A stretch of DNA of 64,000 nt. It comes from Echiichthys vipera (Eukaryota > Chordata > Actinopteri > Perciformes > Trachinidae). Positions 12,141 to 21,665 of the stretch are shown one piece after another. The notes below the pieces were generated by a model. It was not told where the DNA came from. It searched no databases and was given only the letters and a program-made list of their open reading frames with translations. Made by a program: the position numbers and the translations under genes. The stretch covers positions 35,013,456-35,077,455 of the forward strand of contig OY829648.1 of assembly GCA_963691815.1 (NCBI GenBank), written 5' to 3'. Positions within the stretch are counted from its first letter, which is position 1; each line of letters starts with the position of its first letter.

Positions 12141-13494
12141 CTAGAGTTCTAGACTTACAGTATATGTGAATAGGCGTTTCCTAGCTTCATTGACTTCATG
12201 TGTAGGGTCTAGGGCAAACATCCAGGGCATAATCTGCATCAAGGACTCATCATACAGCTGGAAGTTACCTTCACAAAGTGACCTGATGTACCATCTTAAG
12301 TCAGTAGTCAAAGTAGACACTGGCCTTTGCTTGCTGTATACACCACTTCTCAAGGCAGACTCAAGTTGCATGTTGTCACTTTGATCAGATGTACAGTCTT
12401 CAGTGTATGCTTGTTGTAAAAGTGAGTAAAGACTTGCAGCTGTGACCTGTTGTGCATGGTCCCAGGTTGAACAGTGTGTTGATAAGCCCTTTTCTTTGTG
12501 TAACTGCATGGATTTTATGTGACAGAGTAGGAGTGGAGTGCTGACCTAGATGAATCTGAGTGCTGTGCATGCTTCACACTGTTAAAAACCAATAATTGCG
12601 ATATTGCTAGGGCAGGTCCTGGTGCAGTTTGCCTGGAATGACAAATCAAAGGTAAAACTTGAGTCAAAGATCTTCTTGCCAATAACTTGTGCTGCTTGCA
12701 TCAGGTGCATTGCATTGTTGTCATGATCAGAAGGCATTTTGTGGGCTGGTCCAATGTTGTTCTCAAAACTAAGAAGTATGTCTCTTCCACATTAATGTGC
12801 CAGCAGATCGGGAAGTGCAAAAAGCAGTCAGTTTCTCAGTCAAGTAGTGTGAATCAATTTTTCTACAGTGAGACCAAGTTGCTTTAGTCTGATCCTGTAA
12901 ATCTCAGTAATGTCTATCATTTTAAACACAAGCACACTATCCTCATCACTATTCATGTCTTCTAAAAAGGCCACAAGCTCAGCAAAGGCTATGCCATGCA
13001 GGTAGGAATCACCATTGGCTTTGATTATAGCCTGTCTAGCTCTGTTGTACAGTGAGCGCAGAAAGTGGTACTTTGCCTCAATGGCAATCATGTCTCCTGC
13101 TGCAAGCCTGGCCAACAGAGCAGTGTCTTCAAGTTCAAGGGCACACTTCTGCACTTTTGTGTCGATGTTGTAGGTTGATGCAATATGAAGGTCTGCTGAC
13201 ATTTCTTATGCCACTTAGCCATGTGTGCCTTCAGAGTTAATTCTATACCATCACCCTCATCAGATCGCTCAATGTTGAGGTCCATCGTCCTGCTTAGCCA
13301 TTATTAGTCTGTTTGGTTGATCTTAATCTTAATGGATATTGTAAATGTTCATCTGAAGTTACCTGGCAGAGGAGACACATATCCCAGTTAGTGGTGGGGG
13401 TTGGCCTGGATTGCTTCAATTTAGAGCTTACAATTTGTCCCAGGAGTTTAAAAATAAGAGGATATTTGAAGGAAAATGTGTAAGTCAAAGACAA
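12141..13494 (-). pseudogene. broken copy of an uncharacterised, repeat-associated protein family
   Basis: Read on the minus strand from 13494 down, the pieces follow the order of a large uncharacterised family that I recall from fish and cnidarian genomes. First comes a cysteine-containing start (NWDMCLLCQ). Next is an AKWHKKCQ motif near 13215, then a well-kept block at 13202-12840 with SADLHIASTYN, LLARLAAGDMIAIEAKYH, LYNRARQAI and GIAFAELVAFLED. Other frames between 12840 and 12510 carry AMHLMQAAQVIGKKIF and KGLINTLFNLG. The last piece at 12509-12141 has YDESLMQIMPWMFALDPT. Frameshifts near 13200 and 12840 and a missing central part show it is not functional. I cannot name a biochemical role. 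Its dispersed, decayed state suggests it travels with or behaves like a mobile element. Confidence 0.55.
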
Positions 13495-14229
13495 GCTAGC
13501 TAGAATTTTAAATTATTATTATTTTATTGATATAGTGGTATATAGTCCAGGTCCTGGGTCAGTTTTGTATGCGCTTCAATTAAGGGAGATTATCTCAACT
13601 GATCTTGACTAATATGTCCCCTGCGAACAAAGGGATGCATGCCGAAATCTCTATCTGTTGAGAAACACTTGAGAATAGCCATGACGCTTTTACAGTACAG
13701 TAGAGTGCTCTTTCAGCAGGATAACTAGGTTGTGGTTATTTGATTGCACTTTCAACATGAGTGGATTAGCACTAGTTGGCTAACTATCTTACTAGATCTT
13801 ACTAGTTAACCTCTAAATTGCAAACCTCATACCTTGTACTATTTTAAATGTAATAATTAAAAAGAAAACACTTAATTTTCACTTAATAAATGTTTACTCC
13901 AAAATGGTGACCTGTATAGCAATTAACTAATATAACTTACCACAGGAGGATGACTTGATCTGTGATTTTGCTGTCGCCTTCCAGTTGACAGCAGTTGGTC
14001 ATTAATAAGGTAGGACTGCCTTTTAAACTTGATAACTCCAGTTTTAATGGGAATCGTAACTTTTTCTGTGAACATTTAAGAAACTTAGAGGATGAATTAG
14101 TTTTATTTTGGCAACCCTATGACGTTTGCTGTAGCCATCTTGGATTTGACCTCTCATGGTCTGCAAATGCAAAATCTGACTTCCCTCCTGATCTTAAAAT
14201 TAACCTTATGGTATGTACTAACTATGGTA
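13495..14229. other. no recognisable feature
   Basis: AT-rich, non-coding by eye. Confidence 0.4.
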
Positions 14230-14446
14230 TACAGTGGGCTGGCCCGACGCTTGGCTTCTGCATGATGATTGGATGAGCTGTTCCGGAGACTGTACCGATC
14301 CCCGGCGACTTTGTCTTTGTTAAAAACGACTAGCGTTGTGTTTGGCGACTCTGTTCTGTCACTTCCCGGTCACGCATCACAGTAGCCTGGCGCCAGCTGG
14401 GCCAAGGCTGTTTAAGCAGCCTAGATCTGCTGGCCATTAGGAGGAC
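14230..14446 (+). repeat. unclassified interspersed repeat, copy 1
   Basis: It shares GCTTCTGCATGATGATTGGAT, a GATCCCCGGCGACTTTGTCT-like block, and a GCTGGGCCAAGGCTGTTTAAG-like block with the reverse strand of 24030-24620. Relative to that copy about 140 bp are missing from the middle. A third partial copy is at 56793-56866. No protein or clear terminal repeats were seen. Confidence 0.65.
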
Positions 14447-15248
14447 ACTGGTCAGGTCCCTGGAAAAGACGCCTAGTTGGTATGACAAGGTCATAGATAA
14501 TTTTCTTGAAAAGGAACAAAGGGTATAATTTACATATAAATAAACAAACTGGTCACTGGTTTACATAGACATGAATATCCAGTTTATGAGGCTTATGATC
14601 ATATTCAGGATATGGTGTTTACATGAGCACAGAGAATGCAGGTTATCCATATTTCCTGTACACATGACGAATACCATTCTGTTAGCAGAGGTGCTGTTGA
14701 CAGAAACAAACCAGAGTCAGGAAATATAAACCTTTCACTAAAACGTAACACCTTAACTGCTAATTTCTTCTCCGCTCCCACCATCAGCAGCTACAGCTGT
14801 CTGCTCTGAGTTCATCCTGCGTCTCTCTTCACCGGCACACACACAGACTAGCCTGTGTAGCGTACTGAGCTATTCTTGAAATGCTTTACGTAATAACATG
14901 CTCCGCATCGCTGCCAGCCTGTGTCATTAACAGCGTGTAGGACAGGAAATCAGTGGATGAAGATACACAACTTCTTTCACTTCCAAAAGACAAAGCTGAG
15001 TTAGAACCTCTGATAAAACAGACCAGAGCGACCTGCTGCGCTCACCGCTATCTTTGCACCCATGTCAACAAACAAAGTCAAAAGTCGATAGCGATAATTT
15101 TTCATCTCAACCTATTTGTATCGTCACACATTTTAATGGATTTTAACTGTCTCAAGATGCATCCTTACATCCCAAGCTCAGATTTTAGCACCAACCAGAA
15201 GAGCGAAACTCTGAAACTGGAAGCACACACCTGCTGTGGTGAGGTGGC
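14447..15248. other. unannotated left flank of the Tx1 LINE
   Basis: No coding signal recognised. This is the left flank of the (TC)n microsatellite used as an insertion site. Confidence 0.4.

Positions 15249-15277
<29 letters not shown>
15249..15277. repeat. (CT)n microsatellite, left flank of the Tx1 LINE
   Basis: Pure CT repeat of 29 bp that stops exactly where the LINE 5' UTR begins. The matching tract is at 20964-20994. Confidence 0.95.
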
Positions 15278-15280
<3 letters not shown>

Positions 15281-15509
15281 GTGCATGCTGGGAGTGAGTG
15301 TGCTGAGTGCGAGTGAATGGTGGAGCTGAGAGAGTTTGGTTTTTGTTTCAAATTTTCGTAAGTTTGTTAAAAAACCATTTCCTTTTTCGTCGGTGTGAGT
15401 GTGTTTATGACTTATTTGTTTGTCCTTTTTGGGTGTAAGGGTTGTTTGTGTGTGTGTGTGTGAACGTGTGTGTGGAATTGTTTGGAGGGGCAGCGTGCTA
15501 CATAGCATA

Positions 15510-16876
15510 ATGCCGGCCGCTGAGGCTCTAGCAGCGGACTTTGAAAAGCTTACTCGCAGGCATGCGAGTAAGCTTTTCCCCGCAGTGCAGTGCTCAGTGG
15601 AGGAGGCTGGATTGGCTGTAGGAGAAGTGGTAGGGTACGACAGTGTGAGGTCTGCCTCGCGAATGAACGGGGCTATTGCAATGTTTTTAGACAGTACGGC
15701 TAAGGTTGGCGAGGTGGTGGAGAGGGGAGCGGTTATCAGAGACACCTTCACTCCCGTCTCCCCTCTGGTCAACCCGGCCACGAAGATTATGATTTTAAAC
15801 GCTCCCCCGTTCAAAAATGAATTGCTGGGGAGGGAACTGTCGAAATACGGACAGATAGTCTCACCTATCAGGATGGTTTAGCTGGGATGTAAATCCCTGA
15901 AATTAAAACACGTTGTTTGTCACAGGAGACAGGTTAACATGGTCTTGAAAGAAAGGAACAACGATCTGAACCTGTCTTTCTCGTTCAAAATTGCTGGTTT
16001 TAATTATGACGTCTTTGTTTCATCAGAGACGATGAAATGTTTTGGTTGTTGGGGCGAAGGGCACTTGGTCTGGTCCTGCCCGAAGGACTGCAGAGCGCAG
16101 GGCTGCTGCGGGGGGAGACCCGCTCGGTGCTGCTGCTGCGGCTCCGGCGGGAGGCCCGCCCGGTGCTGCTGCTGCAGCTCCCGGTGGAGATCCGCCCGTT
16201 GCTGCTGCGGCTCCGGGGGGAGATCCGCTCGTTGCTGCGGCTGCGGCTCCGGGTGGAGATCCGCTCGTTGCTGCCGCTGCTGCGGCTCCGGGGGGAGATC
16301 CGCCCGTGGATGTCACCCCTGCCCCGGTTACCGTGTGGGGCACCCCCGTTGTTGTCGCAAGGCCGTTTTTTCTGCTCCGGTGGGGCCCTCGTCGCCGAGA
16401 ATCCTCCCGCGACGCCGGTCCCCGTGGTTGCGACCAATGAGTCAATAAACAATAGTTTGACTGAAAACAACGATATGTGTCAAGAAATGATGGAGGAGGA
16501 TATGTCAGAAGACGATCTCCTCAAAATGTCTCAGAAAAGAAAGAACATTAAAAGTGAAAAAATAAACAGCAAGGTAAAGAAAACGAGTTCCCAGAGGTCC
16601 ACTGAGTCAGAGAGTGATTTCCTCCTGACTCAGCTGGACCCTCAGTCTCTCTACTCTCCAGAGAAAATGAAAGCCTTCCTGGAGCAAACGAAAGGAGCCA
16701 GGCTGACTAATGTAGGTGAGTTCTTTCCTGACCTGCACCTTTTTATTAGTTCAGCCAAGCCGCTCACCAGGAAGAGCTATGGAGAGGAAATTTCAACCGA
16801 GCAAGAAATATTTAGATTAAAAAAGTTAATACTGAAGGTGAGAGCTCAAATCGTCAATGATGAAGAGGATTGTTAG
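15510..16876 (+). pseudogene. Tx1-type LINE ORF1 protein (RNA-binding), broken
   Basis: I take ATG 15510 (MPAAEALAADFEKL) as the start; earlier in-frame codons are only TTG. The first 123 codons run to TAG at 15879-15881. The same frame continues past it with the sequence expected of the family and reaches a CCHC zinc knuckle, CFGCWGEGHLVWSC, at about 16036-16080. From about 16090 the sensible frame is +1, an Ala/Pro/Gly-rich tandem repeat encoding AAAAAPGGDPPV-like units. Near 16350-16390, by a T6 run, the frame shifts again into an acidic and lysine-rich tail (MMEEDMSEDD, SQKRKNIKSEK) ending at TAG 16874-16876. In related elements ORF1 coats the element RNA. One stop and two frameshifts break this copy, unless the GC-rich repeat contains sequencing errors. 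Confidence 0.75.
16088..16315 (+). repeat. GC-rich in-gene minisatellite in ORF1
   Basis: About six imperfect units of 33-39 bp built on GCTGCTGCGGCTCC plus GGGGGAGATCCGC. They encode repeated Ala-rich/PGGDP units in one frame. Because of the low complexity, long open frames appear on both strands here; these antisense frames (16000-16470) are artefacts of composition. Confidence 0.85.
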
Positions 16877-19800
16877 ATGTTTTTATCTTTTACTGACTGC
16901 TCTTTTTACTGTTGTTCTTTTTTATCCATGTGTGATTTTAACATCAGCACCTTAAACCTGAACGGTGCCAGGTCTGATTTTAAGAGAGCCGCCCTTTTTA
17001 AACTGATGGAGACTAAAAGAATTGATGTCATGTTCCTTCAAGAAACTCACAGCACTGTAGACAACGAAAGTGACTGGAAGAGGGCTTTTAAAGGGGAGGT
17101 AGTTTTAAGTCACAGGTCCAGTCTGAGTGGAGGAGTGGGGATTTTATTTGCTCAGAGCTTTTGACCTTTTTCTTTTACTATTGATGAAGTCGTTCCAGGT
17201 GTTTTATTGAAAGTAAAAGCTGTCTTTGAAAACGTAAAACTTGTGTTTTTAAATGTCTACACTCCCACTAAAGCAGTGGACAGGGTAGTGTTTTTAAACA
17301 TTTTAAGTGACTGTGTTAAGAACTGTGAGGATGATGGTTTTATGTTTTTAGGGGGGGATTTTAATTGCACAGTAAATCCAACCCTGGACAGGAACCATCC
17401 TGAGCCACACCCTCCTTCATCTCACACACTCAGACAACTTATGGAGAACCATGAGCTGAGTAATGTGTGGAGGGTTTTTAACAGTCAGCACAGACAGCAC
17501 ACCTGGAGCCACAGTAGGGAGGGGGTTTTATCTCTGGCCAGACTGGACCGTTTTTATTGTTTTAAACACCATTTAAATATTTTTAAGAGGTGTTTTATTC
17601 AGCCTGTGGGTTTTAGTGATCATTTTTTAGTCTCCTGTCATGTTTTTATCAAAAACATCCATTTTAAGAGCGCCTATTGGCATTTTAACACGGCCCTTTT
17701 AGATGACCAGGCTTTTAGAACTGCTTTTAAGTTTTTTTGGGAGTCCCACAGAGAGAGCAGGCCTGCCTTCACTAACATACAACAGTGGTGGGACTTTGGT
17801 AAGACCCAGATAAAGCAGCTCTGCCAGCAGTTCACTTGTGGTGTCACTACAGACTTAACCCGGTCCATGAAAGATCTGGAGTCGCAGGTGGTGGAGCTGC
17901 AGACCTTAGCAGACTCCACAGCAAACCGAGGGCTTTTAGACTCCCTCAAGTCAAAAAAGTCGGCCATAGCCAACCTGCTGGGCGCCTCAGCACAGGGGGC
18001 TCTGGTCAGGTCTAGGTTCATGAACATCACACAGATGGACGCCCCATCTCGCTTCTTCTTTGGGCTGGAGCGAAAAAATGGACAAAGGAAGACCATTCAC
18101 TCTTTACGCACGGGTAGCTGCTCCCAAGTCTCAGACTCAACTGAGATTAGGAAGTATGCTGCCGGTTTCTACAGAGGCCTCTTTAAGAGTGAATGGACAA
18201 ATAATCCAAATGTGTGCAGCAGCTTCCTCAGCGGTCTCCCTCAGGTCAGCGAGGCTGACAACAGGGAGTTGGCAGCAGAGGTGACGCTGCAGGAGCTCCA
18301 CACTGCCACCATGAGCCTGCAGAGTGGCAGAGCTCCAGGCATGGACGGCCTTCCTGCAGATTTTTACAAGTCCTTCTGGTCCACCCTAGGACCAGATCTG
18401 CTAGAGGTCCTAAATGAAAGTCAAAAGACCGGCAGACTGTCTCTGAGCTGCAGGGGGGCCGCAATAACCCTGCTGCCTAAAAAGGGAGACCTGCAGGAAC
18501 TTAAAAATTGGAGGCCGGTCTCACTACTGTGCACGGATTATAAGATCCTGTCCAAAGCTCTGGCCCTTAGACTGAGGGAGGTGATGGCGTCCATCATCCA
18601 CCCTGACCAGACCTACTGTGTGCCCGGCAGGCTCATCAGTGACAACGTCACTTTAATTCGAGACGTTTTGGAGCTCTCCAGTTCATTGGGTATAGAGACT
18701 GGTCTGATTTCAATAGACCAGGAAAAGGCTTTTGACCGGGTTGAACACCAGTACCTGTGGGAGACACTGGCTGCTTTTGGGTTCAACCCTGGTTTCATAG
18801 CCATGGTCCGGGTTCTCTATAGTGACATTGCAAGCGTTCTGAAAATTAACGGCGGGCTGGGCGCACCGTTTAAGATCCAGAGAGGGGTGAGGCAGGGCTG
18901 CTCTCTATCTGGGATGTTATATTCGATCGCCATCGAGCCTCTGCTCCACAAACTCAGAGCTAAACTGACAGGTGTGTGTTTCCCCCAGTGTCCCGTGTCT
19001 TTTAAACTGTCTGTGTACGCGGATGATCTCGTTGTTTTAGTTAAATCACAAAAAGATATTGACTTTTTAACTAACACTGTAAAAGACTTTGGTTTTATTT
19101 CATCTGCTAGGGTTAACTGGGGGAAAAGCGAGGCTCTGATGGCTGGGGGAGAGCTGGGGGGTCGGCTCAGGCTGCCTGGTGGCCTACACTGGAAAAAAGG
19201 AGGTTTCAGATATCTTGGAGTCTTCCTGGGGGATGAGACCAATAAAAATAAAAACTGGGACAATGTCCTGGAGAAGGTGAAAGGTCGGCTGGAGAAGTGG
19301 AGGTGGCTCTTCCCAAAAATGTCATATAGAGGCCGAACCTTAATAGCCAACAACCTGGTCTCATCCTCCTTGTGGCACCGGCTGGCCTGCGTCGATCCTC
19401 CAGTTTCTCTCCTGTCAAAAGTTCAGTCGGTTTTAGTTGATTTTATTTACAAATTACACTGGGTCCCACAGAGTGTCCTTTTTTTACCCAAAGAAGAGGG
19501 GAGGCAAGGCCTGGTCCATGTGGCCAGCAGGGGAGCGGCTTTCCGCCTCCAGTTTATTCAAAGACTGCTGACCAGGCCAAAGAACACTCTGTGGAGACCC
19601 CTGTCCCGCTGCATTCTGCAGGGTTTTAAAGGCCTTGGTCATGATTTTAATTTGTTTTTAATGAACATACCAAACATGAGCACATCTCCTTTGCCTGCTT
19701 TTTATAAAAGTGTTTTTAGAGTGTGGAGCCTGCTGAAGAAGGAGAGGAGAGATAAAGCGGACTCCCTATACTGGATCCTTCAAGAGCCGGTCCTGTGGGG

Positions 19801-20110
19801 GACCCGTCTGGACCTTCCCAGCTGGGCAGGTCAGAATTTAACTACGAGACTGCAGACTGCGGGGGTTGTTACTCTGGGGCAGGTGGTGGCGCTGACTGGG
19901 CCCCAGATGGATGACCCCTCTAGACTCGCTGCCCAGCTGGGACTGACCTCAGTGAGGGTCACACAGAGACTCCTGCAACACTGGCGAGAGAGACTCACGG
20001 GACACGATCGCCTGCTTTTAAACTCCTCTTTTAATCCAGCAGTGAAAGATGACGATCCCTTTCAGTCATTTTCCTGGCACCGGATTTTAAAGACTGCTCT
20101 GGGATTTTAA
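16877..20110 (+). pseudogene. Tx1-type LINE ORF2: APE endonuclease and reverse transcriptase
   Basis: ATG 16877 follows the ORF1 stop directly (TAGATG). The endonuclease opens with ISTLNLNGARSDFK, LQETHS, then VYTPT, LGGDFNCTVN and, near 17610, SDHFLVSCHV, which holds the catalytic Asp-His. A single in-frame TGA at 17162-17164 interrupts it, and the frame then stays open for 967 codons. The RT has GRAPGMDGLPADFY, LPKKGD, NWRPVSLLCTDYKILSKALALR, DQEKAFDRV, RGVRQGCSLSGMLYSIAIEPLL and an intact Y-A-D-D at 19016-19027. QGCSLSGMLYSIAIEPLL is typical of the Tx1 side of L1. The frame ends at TAA 20108-20110, overlapping the start of the C-terminal piece. Apart from the TGA the catalytic residues look intact. 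Confidence 0.9.
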
Positions 20111-20742
20111 TGGAATACACACACACCGCACCACTGGATGGTACAACAGGAAAAACATTCTACAGAATACTGGTAAAAGCAATAAACAAAACAAAACTGG
20201 ACAGAAGACCTGACACTCCATGGAGGAGTTATCTGCAACTGGCTCCTGCAACCAGACCAGAGTGGAGGTCCTTCTACAAGCCTCCACTCTCCAAAAGACA
20301 TGCAGACATTCACTGGCGACTCCTCCATGGAGTAATCGCAGTAAACTCCTTTGTGTCCACCATAAACTCTGCAGTAGAGGACAAGTGTCCCTACTGCGAC
20401 CAAAGAGAGACTGTGTTTCACTGTTTTTATGAGTGTCTTCGTCTTTTACCGTTGTTTCTGTTTTTACAAACTGTTTTTACCAAATGTGGGGAGGTTTTTA
20501 CCAAGCAGCTTTTTATCCTAGGTTTTAAATACATTCGCCAACACAAGAACAAATGCCAGCTTTTAAACTTTGTTTTAGGGCAGGCCAAGATGGCGGTGTA
20601 TTTTAGCCGGAGGAGAAAGGTGGAGGATGGTTTTATTGTTGAACCTGTCACTGTGTGTGTTCATATGGTGAAGTCCAGACTCCTCATTGATTTTAAGTAT
20701 TTTAACGCAGCAGGAGATCTGGACTCCTTCCAGCAGGTTTGA
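20110..20742 (+). CDS. Tx1-type LINE ORF2 C-terminal zinc-knuckle domain, separate frame
   Basis: An open frame of 210 codons starting at an ATG that overlaps the preceding TAA (TAATG). It carries HWRLLHGVIAVNSF and a CCHC-type knuckle, CPYCDQRETVFHCFYEC, the usual C-terminal module of ORF2 in Tx1-like elements. In the family I expect this to be fused to the RT. Either a 1-nt indel split it off in this copy, or the overlap works as a stop/restart junction. Residues after the knuckle are hydrophobic then basic and end with AAGDLDSFQQV. Confidence 0.7.
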   Translation: MEYTHTAPLDGTTGKTFYRILVKAINKTKLDRRPDTPWRSYLQLAPATRPEWRSFYKPPLSKRHADIHWRLLHGVIAVNSFVSTINSAVEDKCPYCDQRETVFHCFYECLRLLPLFLFLQTVFTKCGEVFTKQLFILGFKYIRQHKNKCQLLNFVLGQAKMAVYFSRRRKVEDGFIVEPVTVCVHMVKSRLLIDFKYFNAAGDLDSFQQV

Positions 20743-20963
20743 TGTTTTAATCAGGCCTTGTGTTCTGTGGAGAACCACACACTGCAGTTTGGAGATGTGC
20801 TCATGTGAATCAAGTATTTATTTATTTATCTATTTATTTATTCTTTCACTAATTTATTTACTCTAAGAGTGAGAGTGTAAAGATTTAAATATAATATATC
20901 GTTATTATGTTTTTGAAAAAAGAACGAAAAATAAAGTTGATTCAAAAATCAAAAAAAAAAAAA

Positions 20964-20994
<31 letters not shown>
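20964..20994. repeat. (TC)n microsatellite, right flank of the Tx1 LINE
   Basis: TC repeat with one TTT interruption, directly after the LINE poly(A). It pairs with the tract at 15249-15277. Confidence 0.95.
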
Positions 20995-21158
20995 GTGAAC
21001 AAGGATGGCAGGGAGAATGAGTGCTATGAAAAGATGAATAAATATGAACTATAGTTACATTTCAATATTGCGTAAAAAAAACGAGGAATCAATTTATGGC
21101 GCTCGGTGTTGATTCTGTGGCGCAGCGCCACACAATGGTGTATGTATGGGAAACACTG
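20995..21158. mobile_element. hAT-like terminal fragment
   Basis: Ends in TATGTATGGGAAACACTG, the complement of a CAGTGTTTCCCATACATA hAT-style terminus common in fish. It contains a GTGGCGCAGCGCCACAC palindrome. The other terminus was not found. Confidence 0.45.
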
Positions 21159-21623
21159 ATATAACAACAGAAAGTAATTTGCAGTAATTTGCGTGTATTA
21201 TGTATCTACATATTAAAAGCCCGTCTCCATTTAGTGTTCATGTACCAGACCTACAAGCTTTTTTTCTAATCATAACGTTGTTTTAATGCCTAACCCTAAC
21301 AGTCACCTTTTGTAGGCTAAACCCAGCCAGGTAACGGTAGTTACTAATCTTTGTGCAGAATATTACATACGATTTTTGAATATGTTGGGTAGGTAGCATA
21401 TGAGGAAAAAAAGCCCATTATACAGTATTTAATAGTGAACCGTGACTCTTACCTTGGCTCTCCTTCCTGCATTATCAAGCTAGCTGCTTGATAAAGAGCA
21501 GATCATTCGACTCAGGTGTGTTGGAGCAGAGAGAAACCTAAACTACGCAGGACAGTAGCTCTCCAGGAGCAGGGTTGGACACCTCTAGTCTATCATGTAC
21601 TACTACAGCCTTTTTTACTACTG

Positions 21624-21624
<1 letters not shown>
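21159..21624. other. no recognisable feature
   Basis: No repeat or gene recognised. Confidence 0.35.

Positions 21625-21665
<41 letters not shown>
21625..21665. repeat. (ACT)n microsatellite
   Basis: About 13 tandem ACT units. Confidence 0.95.

Larger units (their letters stand above)
15278..20963 (+). mobile_element. near full-length Tx1-clade L1 LINE inserted in (TC)n
   Basis: A 5,686-bp non-LTR retrotransposon with a 5' UTR (15278-15509), ORF1 with a CCHC knuckle (15510-16876), ORF2 with endonuclease and reverse transcriptase (16877-20742), and a 3' UTR ending in an AATAAAG signal and an A-run at 20951-20963. Both outer flanks are TC repeat in the same strand orientation, so the element sits inside one microsatellite. 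In the Tx1 clade several fish families insert at specific targets. From memory, the Kibi family uses (TC)n, and this copy fits that type. It has one nonsense codon in each ORF and apparent frameshifts in ORF1 and near the ORF2 C-terminus, so it is a recent but probably inactive copy. Confidence 0.85.

Noticed and set aside
15185..15814. Antisense frame of 209 codons over the LINE 5' UTR and ORF1 start
   Set aside because: It includes translated TC microsatellite (alternating Glu-Arg) and is a shadow of the sense ORF1.
16000..16470. Two long antisense open frames (156 and 140 codons) across LINE ORF1
   Set aside because: They run over a GC-rich tandem repeat without stop-like codons on any frame. 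The residues are Ser/Arg/Gly/Ala low complexity, and no independent motif is present.
18817..19353. Antisense frame of 178 codons inside LINE ORF2
   Set aside because: Shadow of the RT coding sequence on the opposite strand; no family resemblance.
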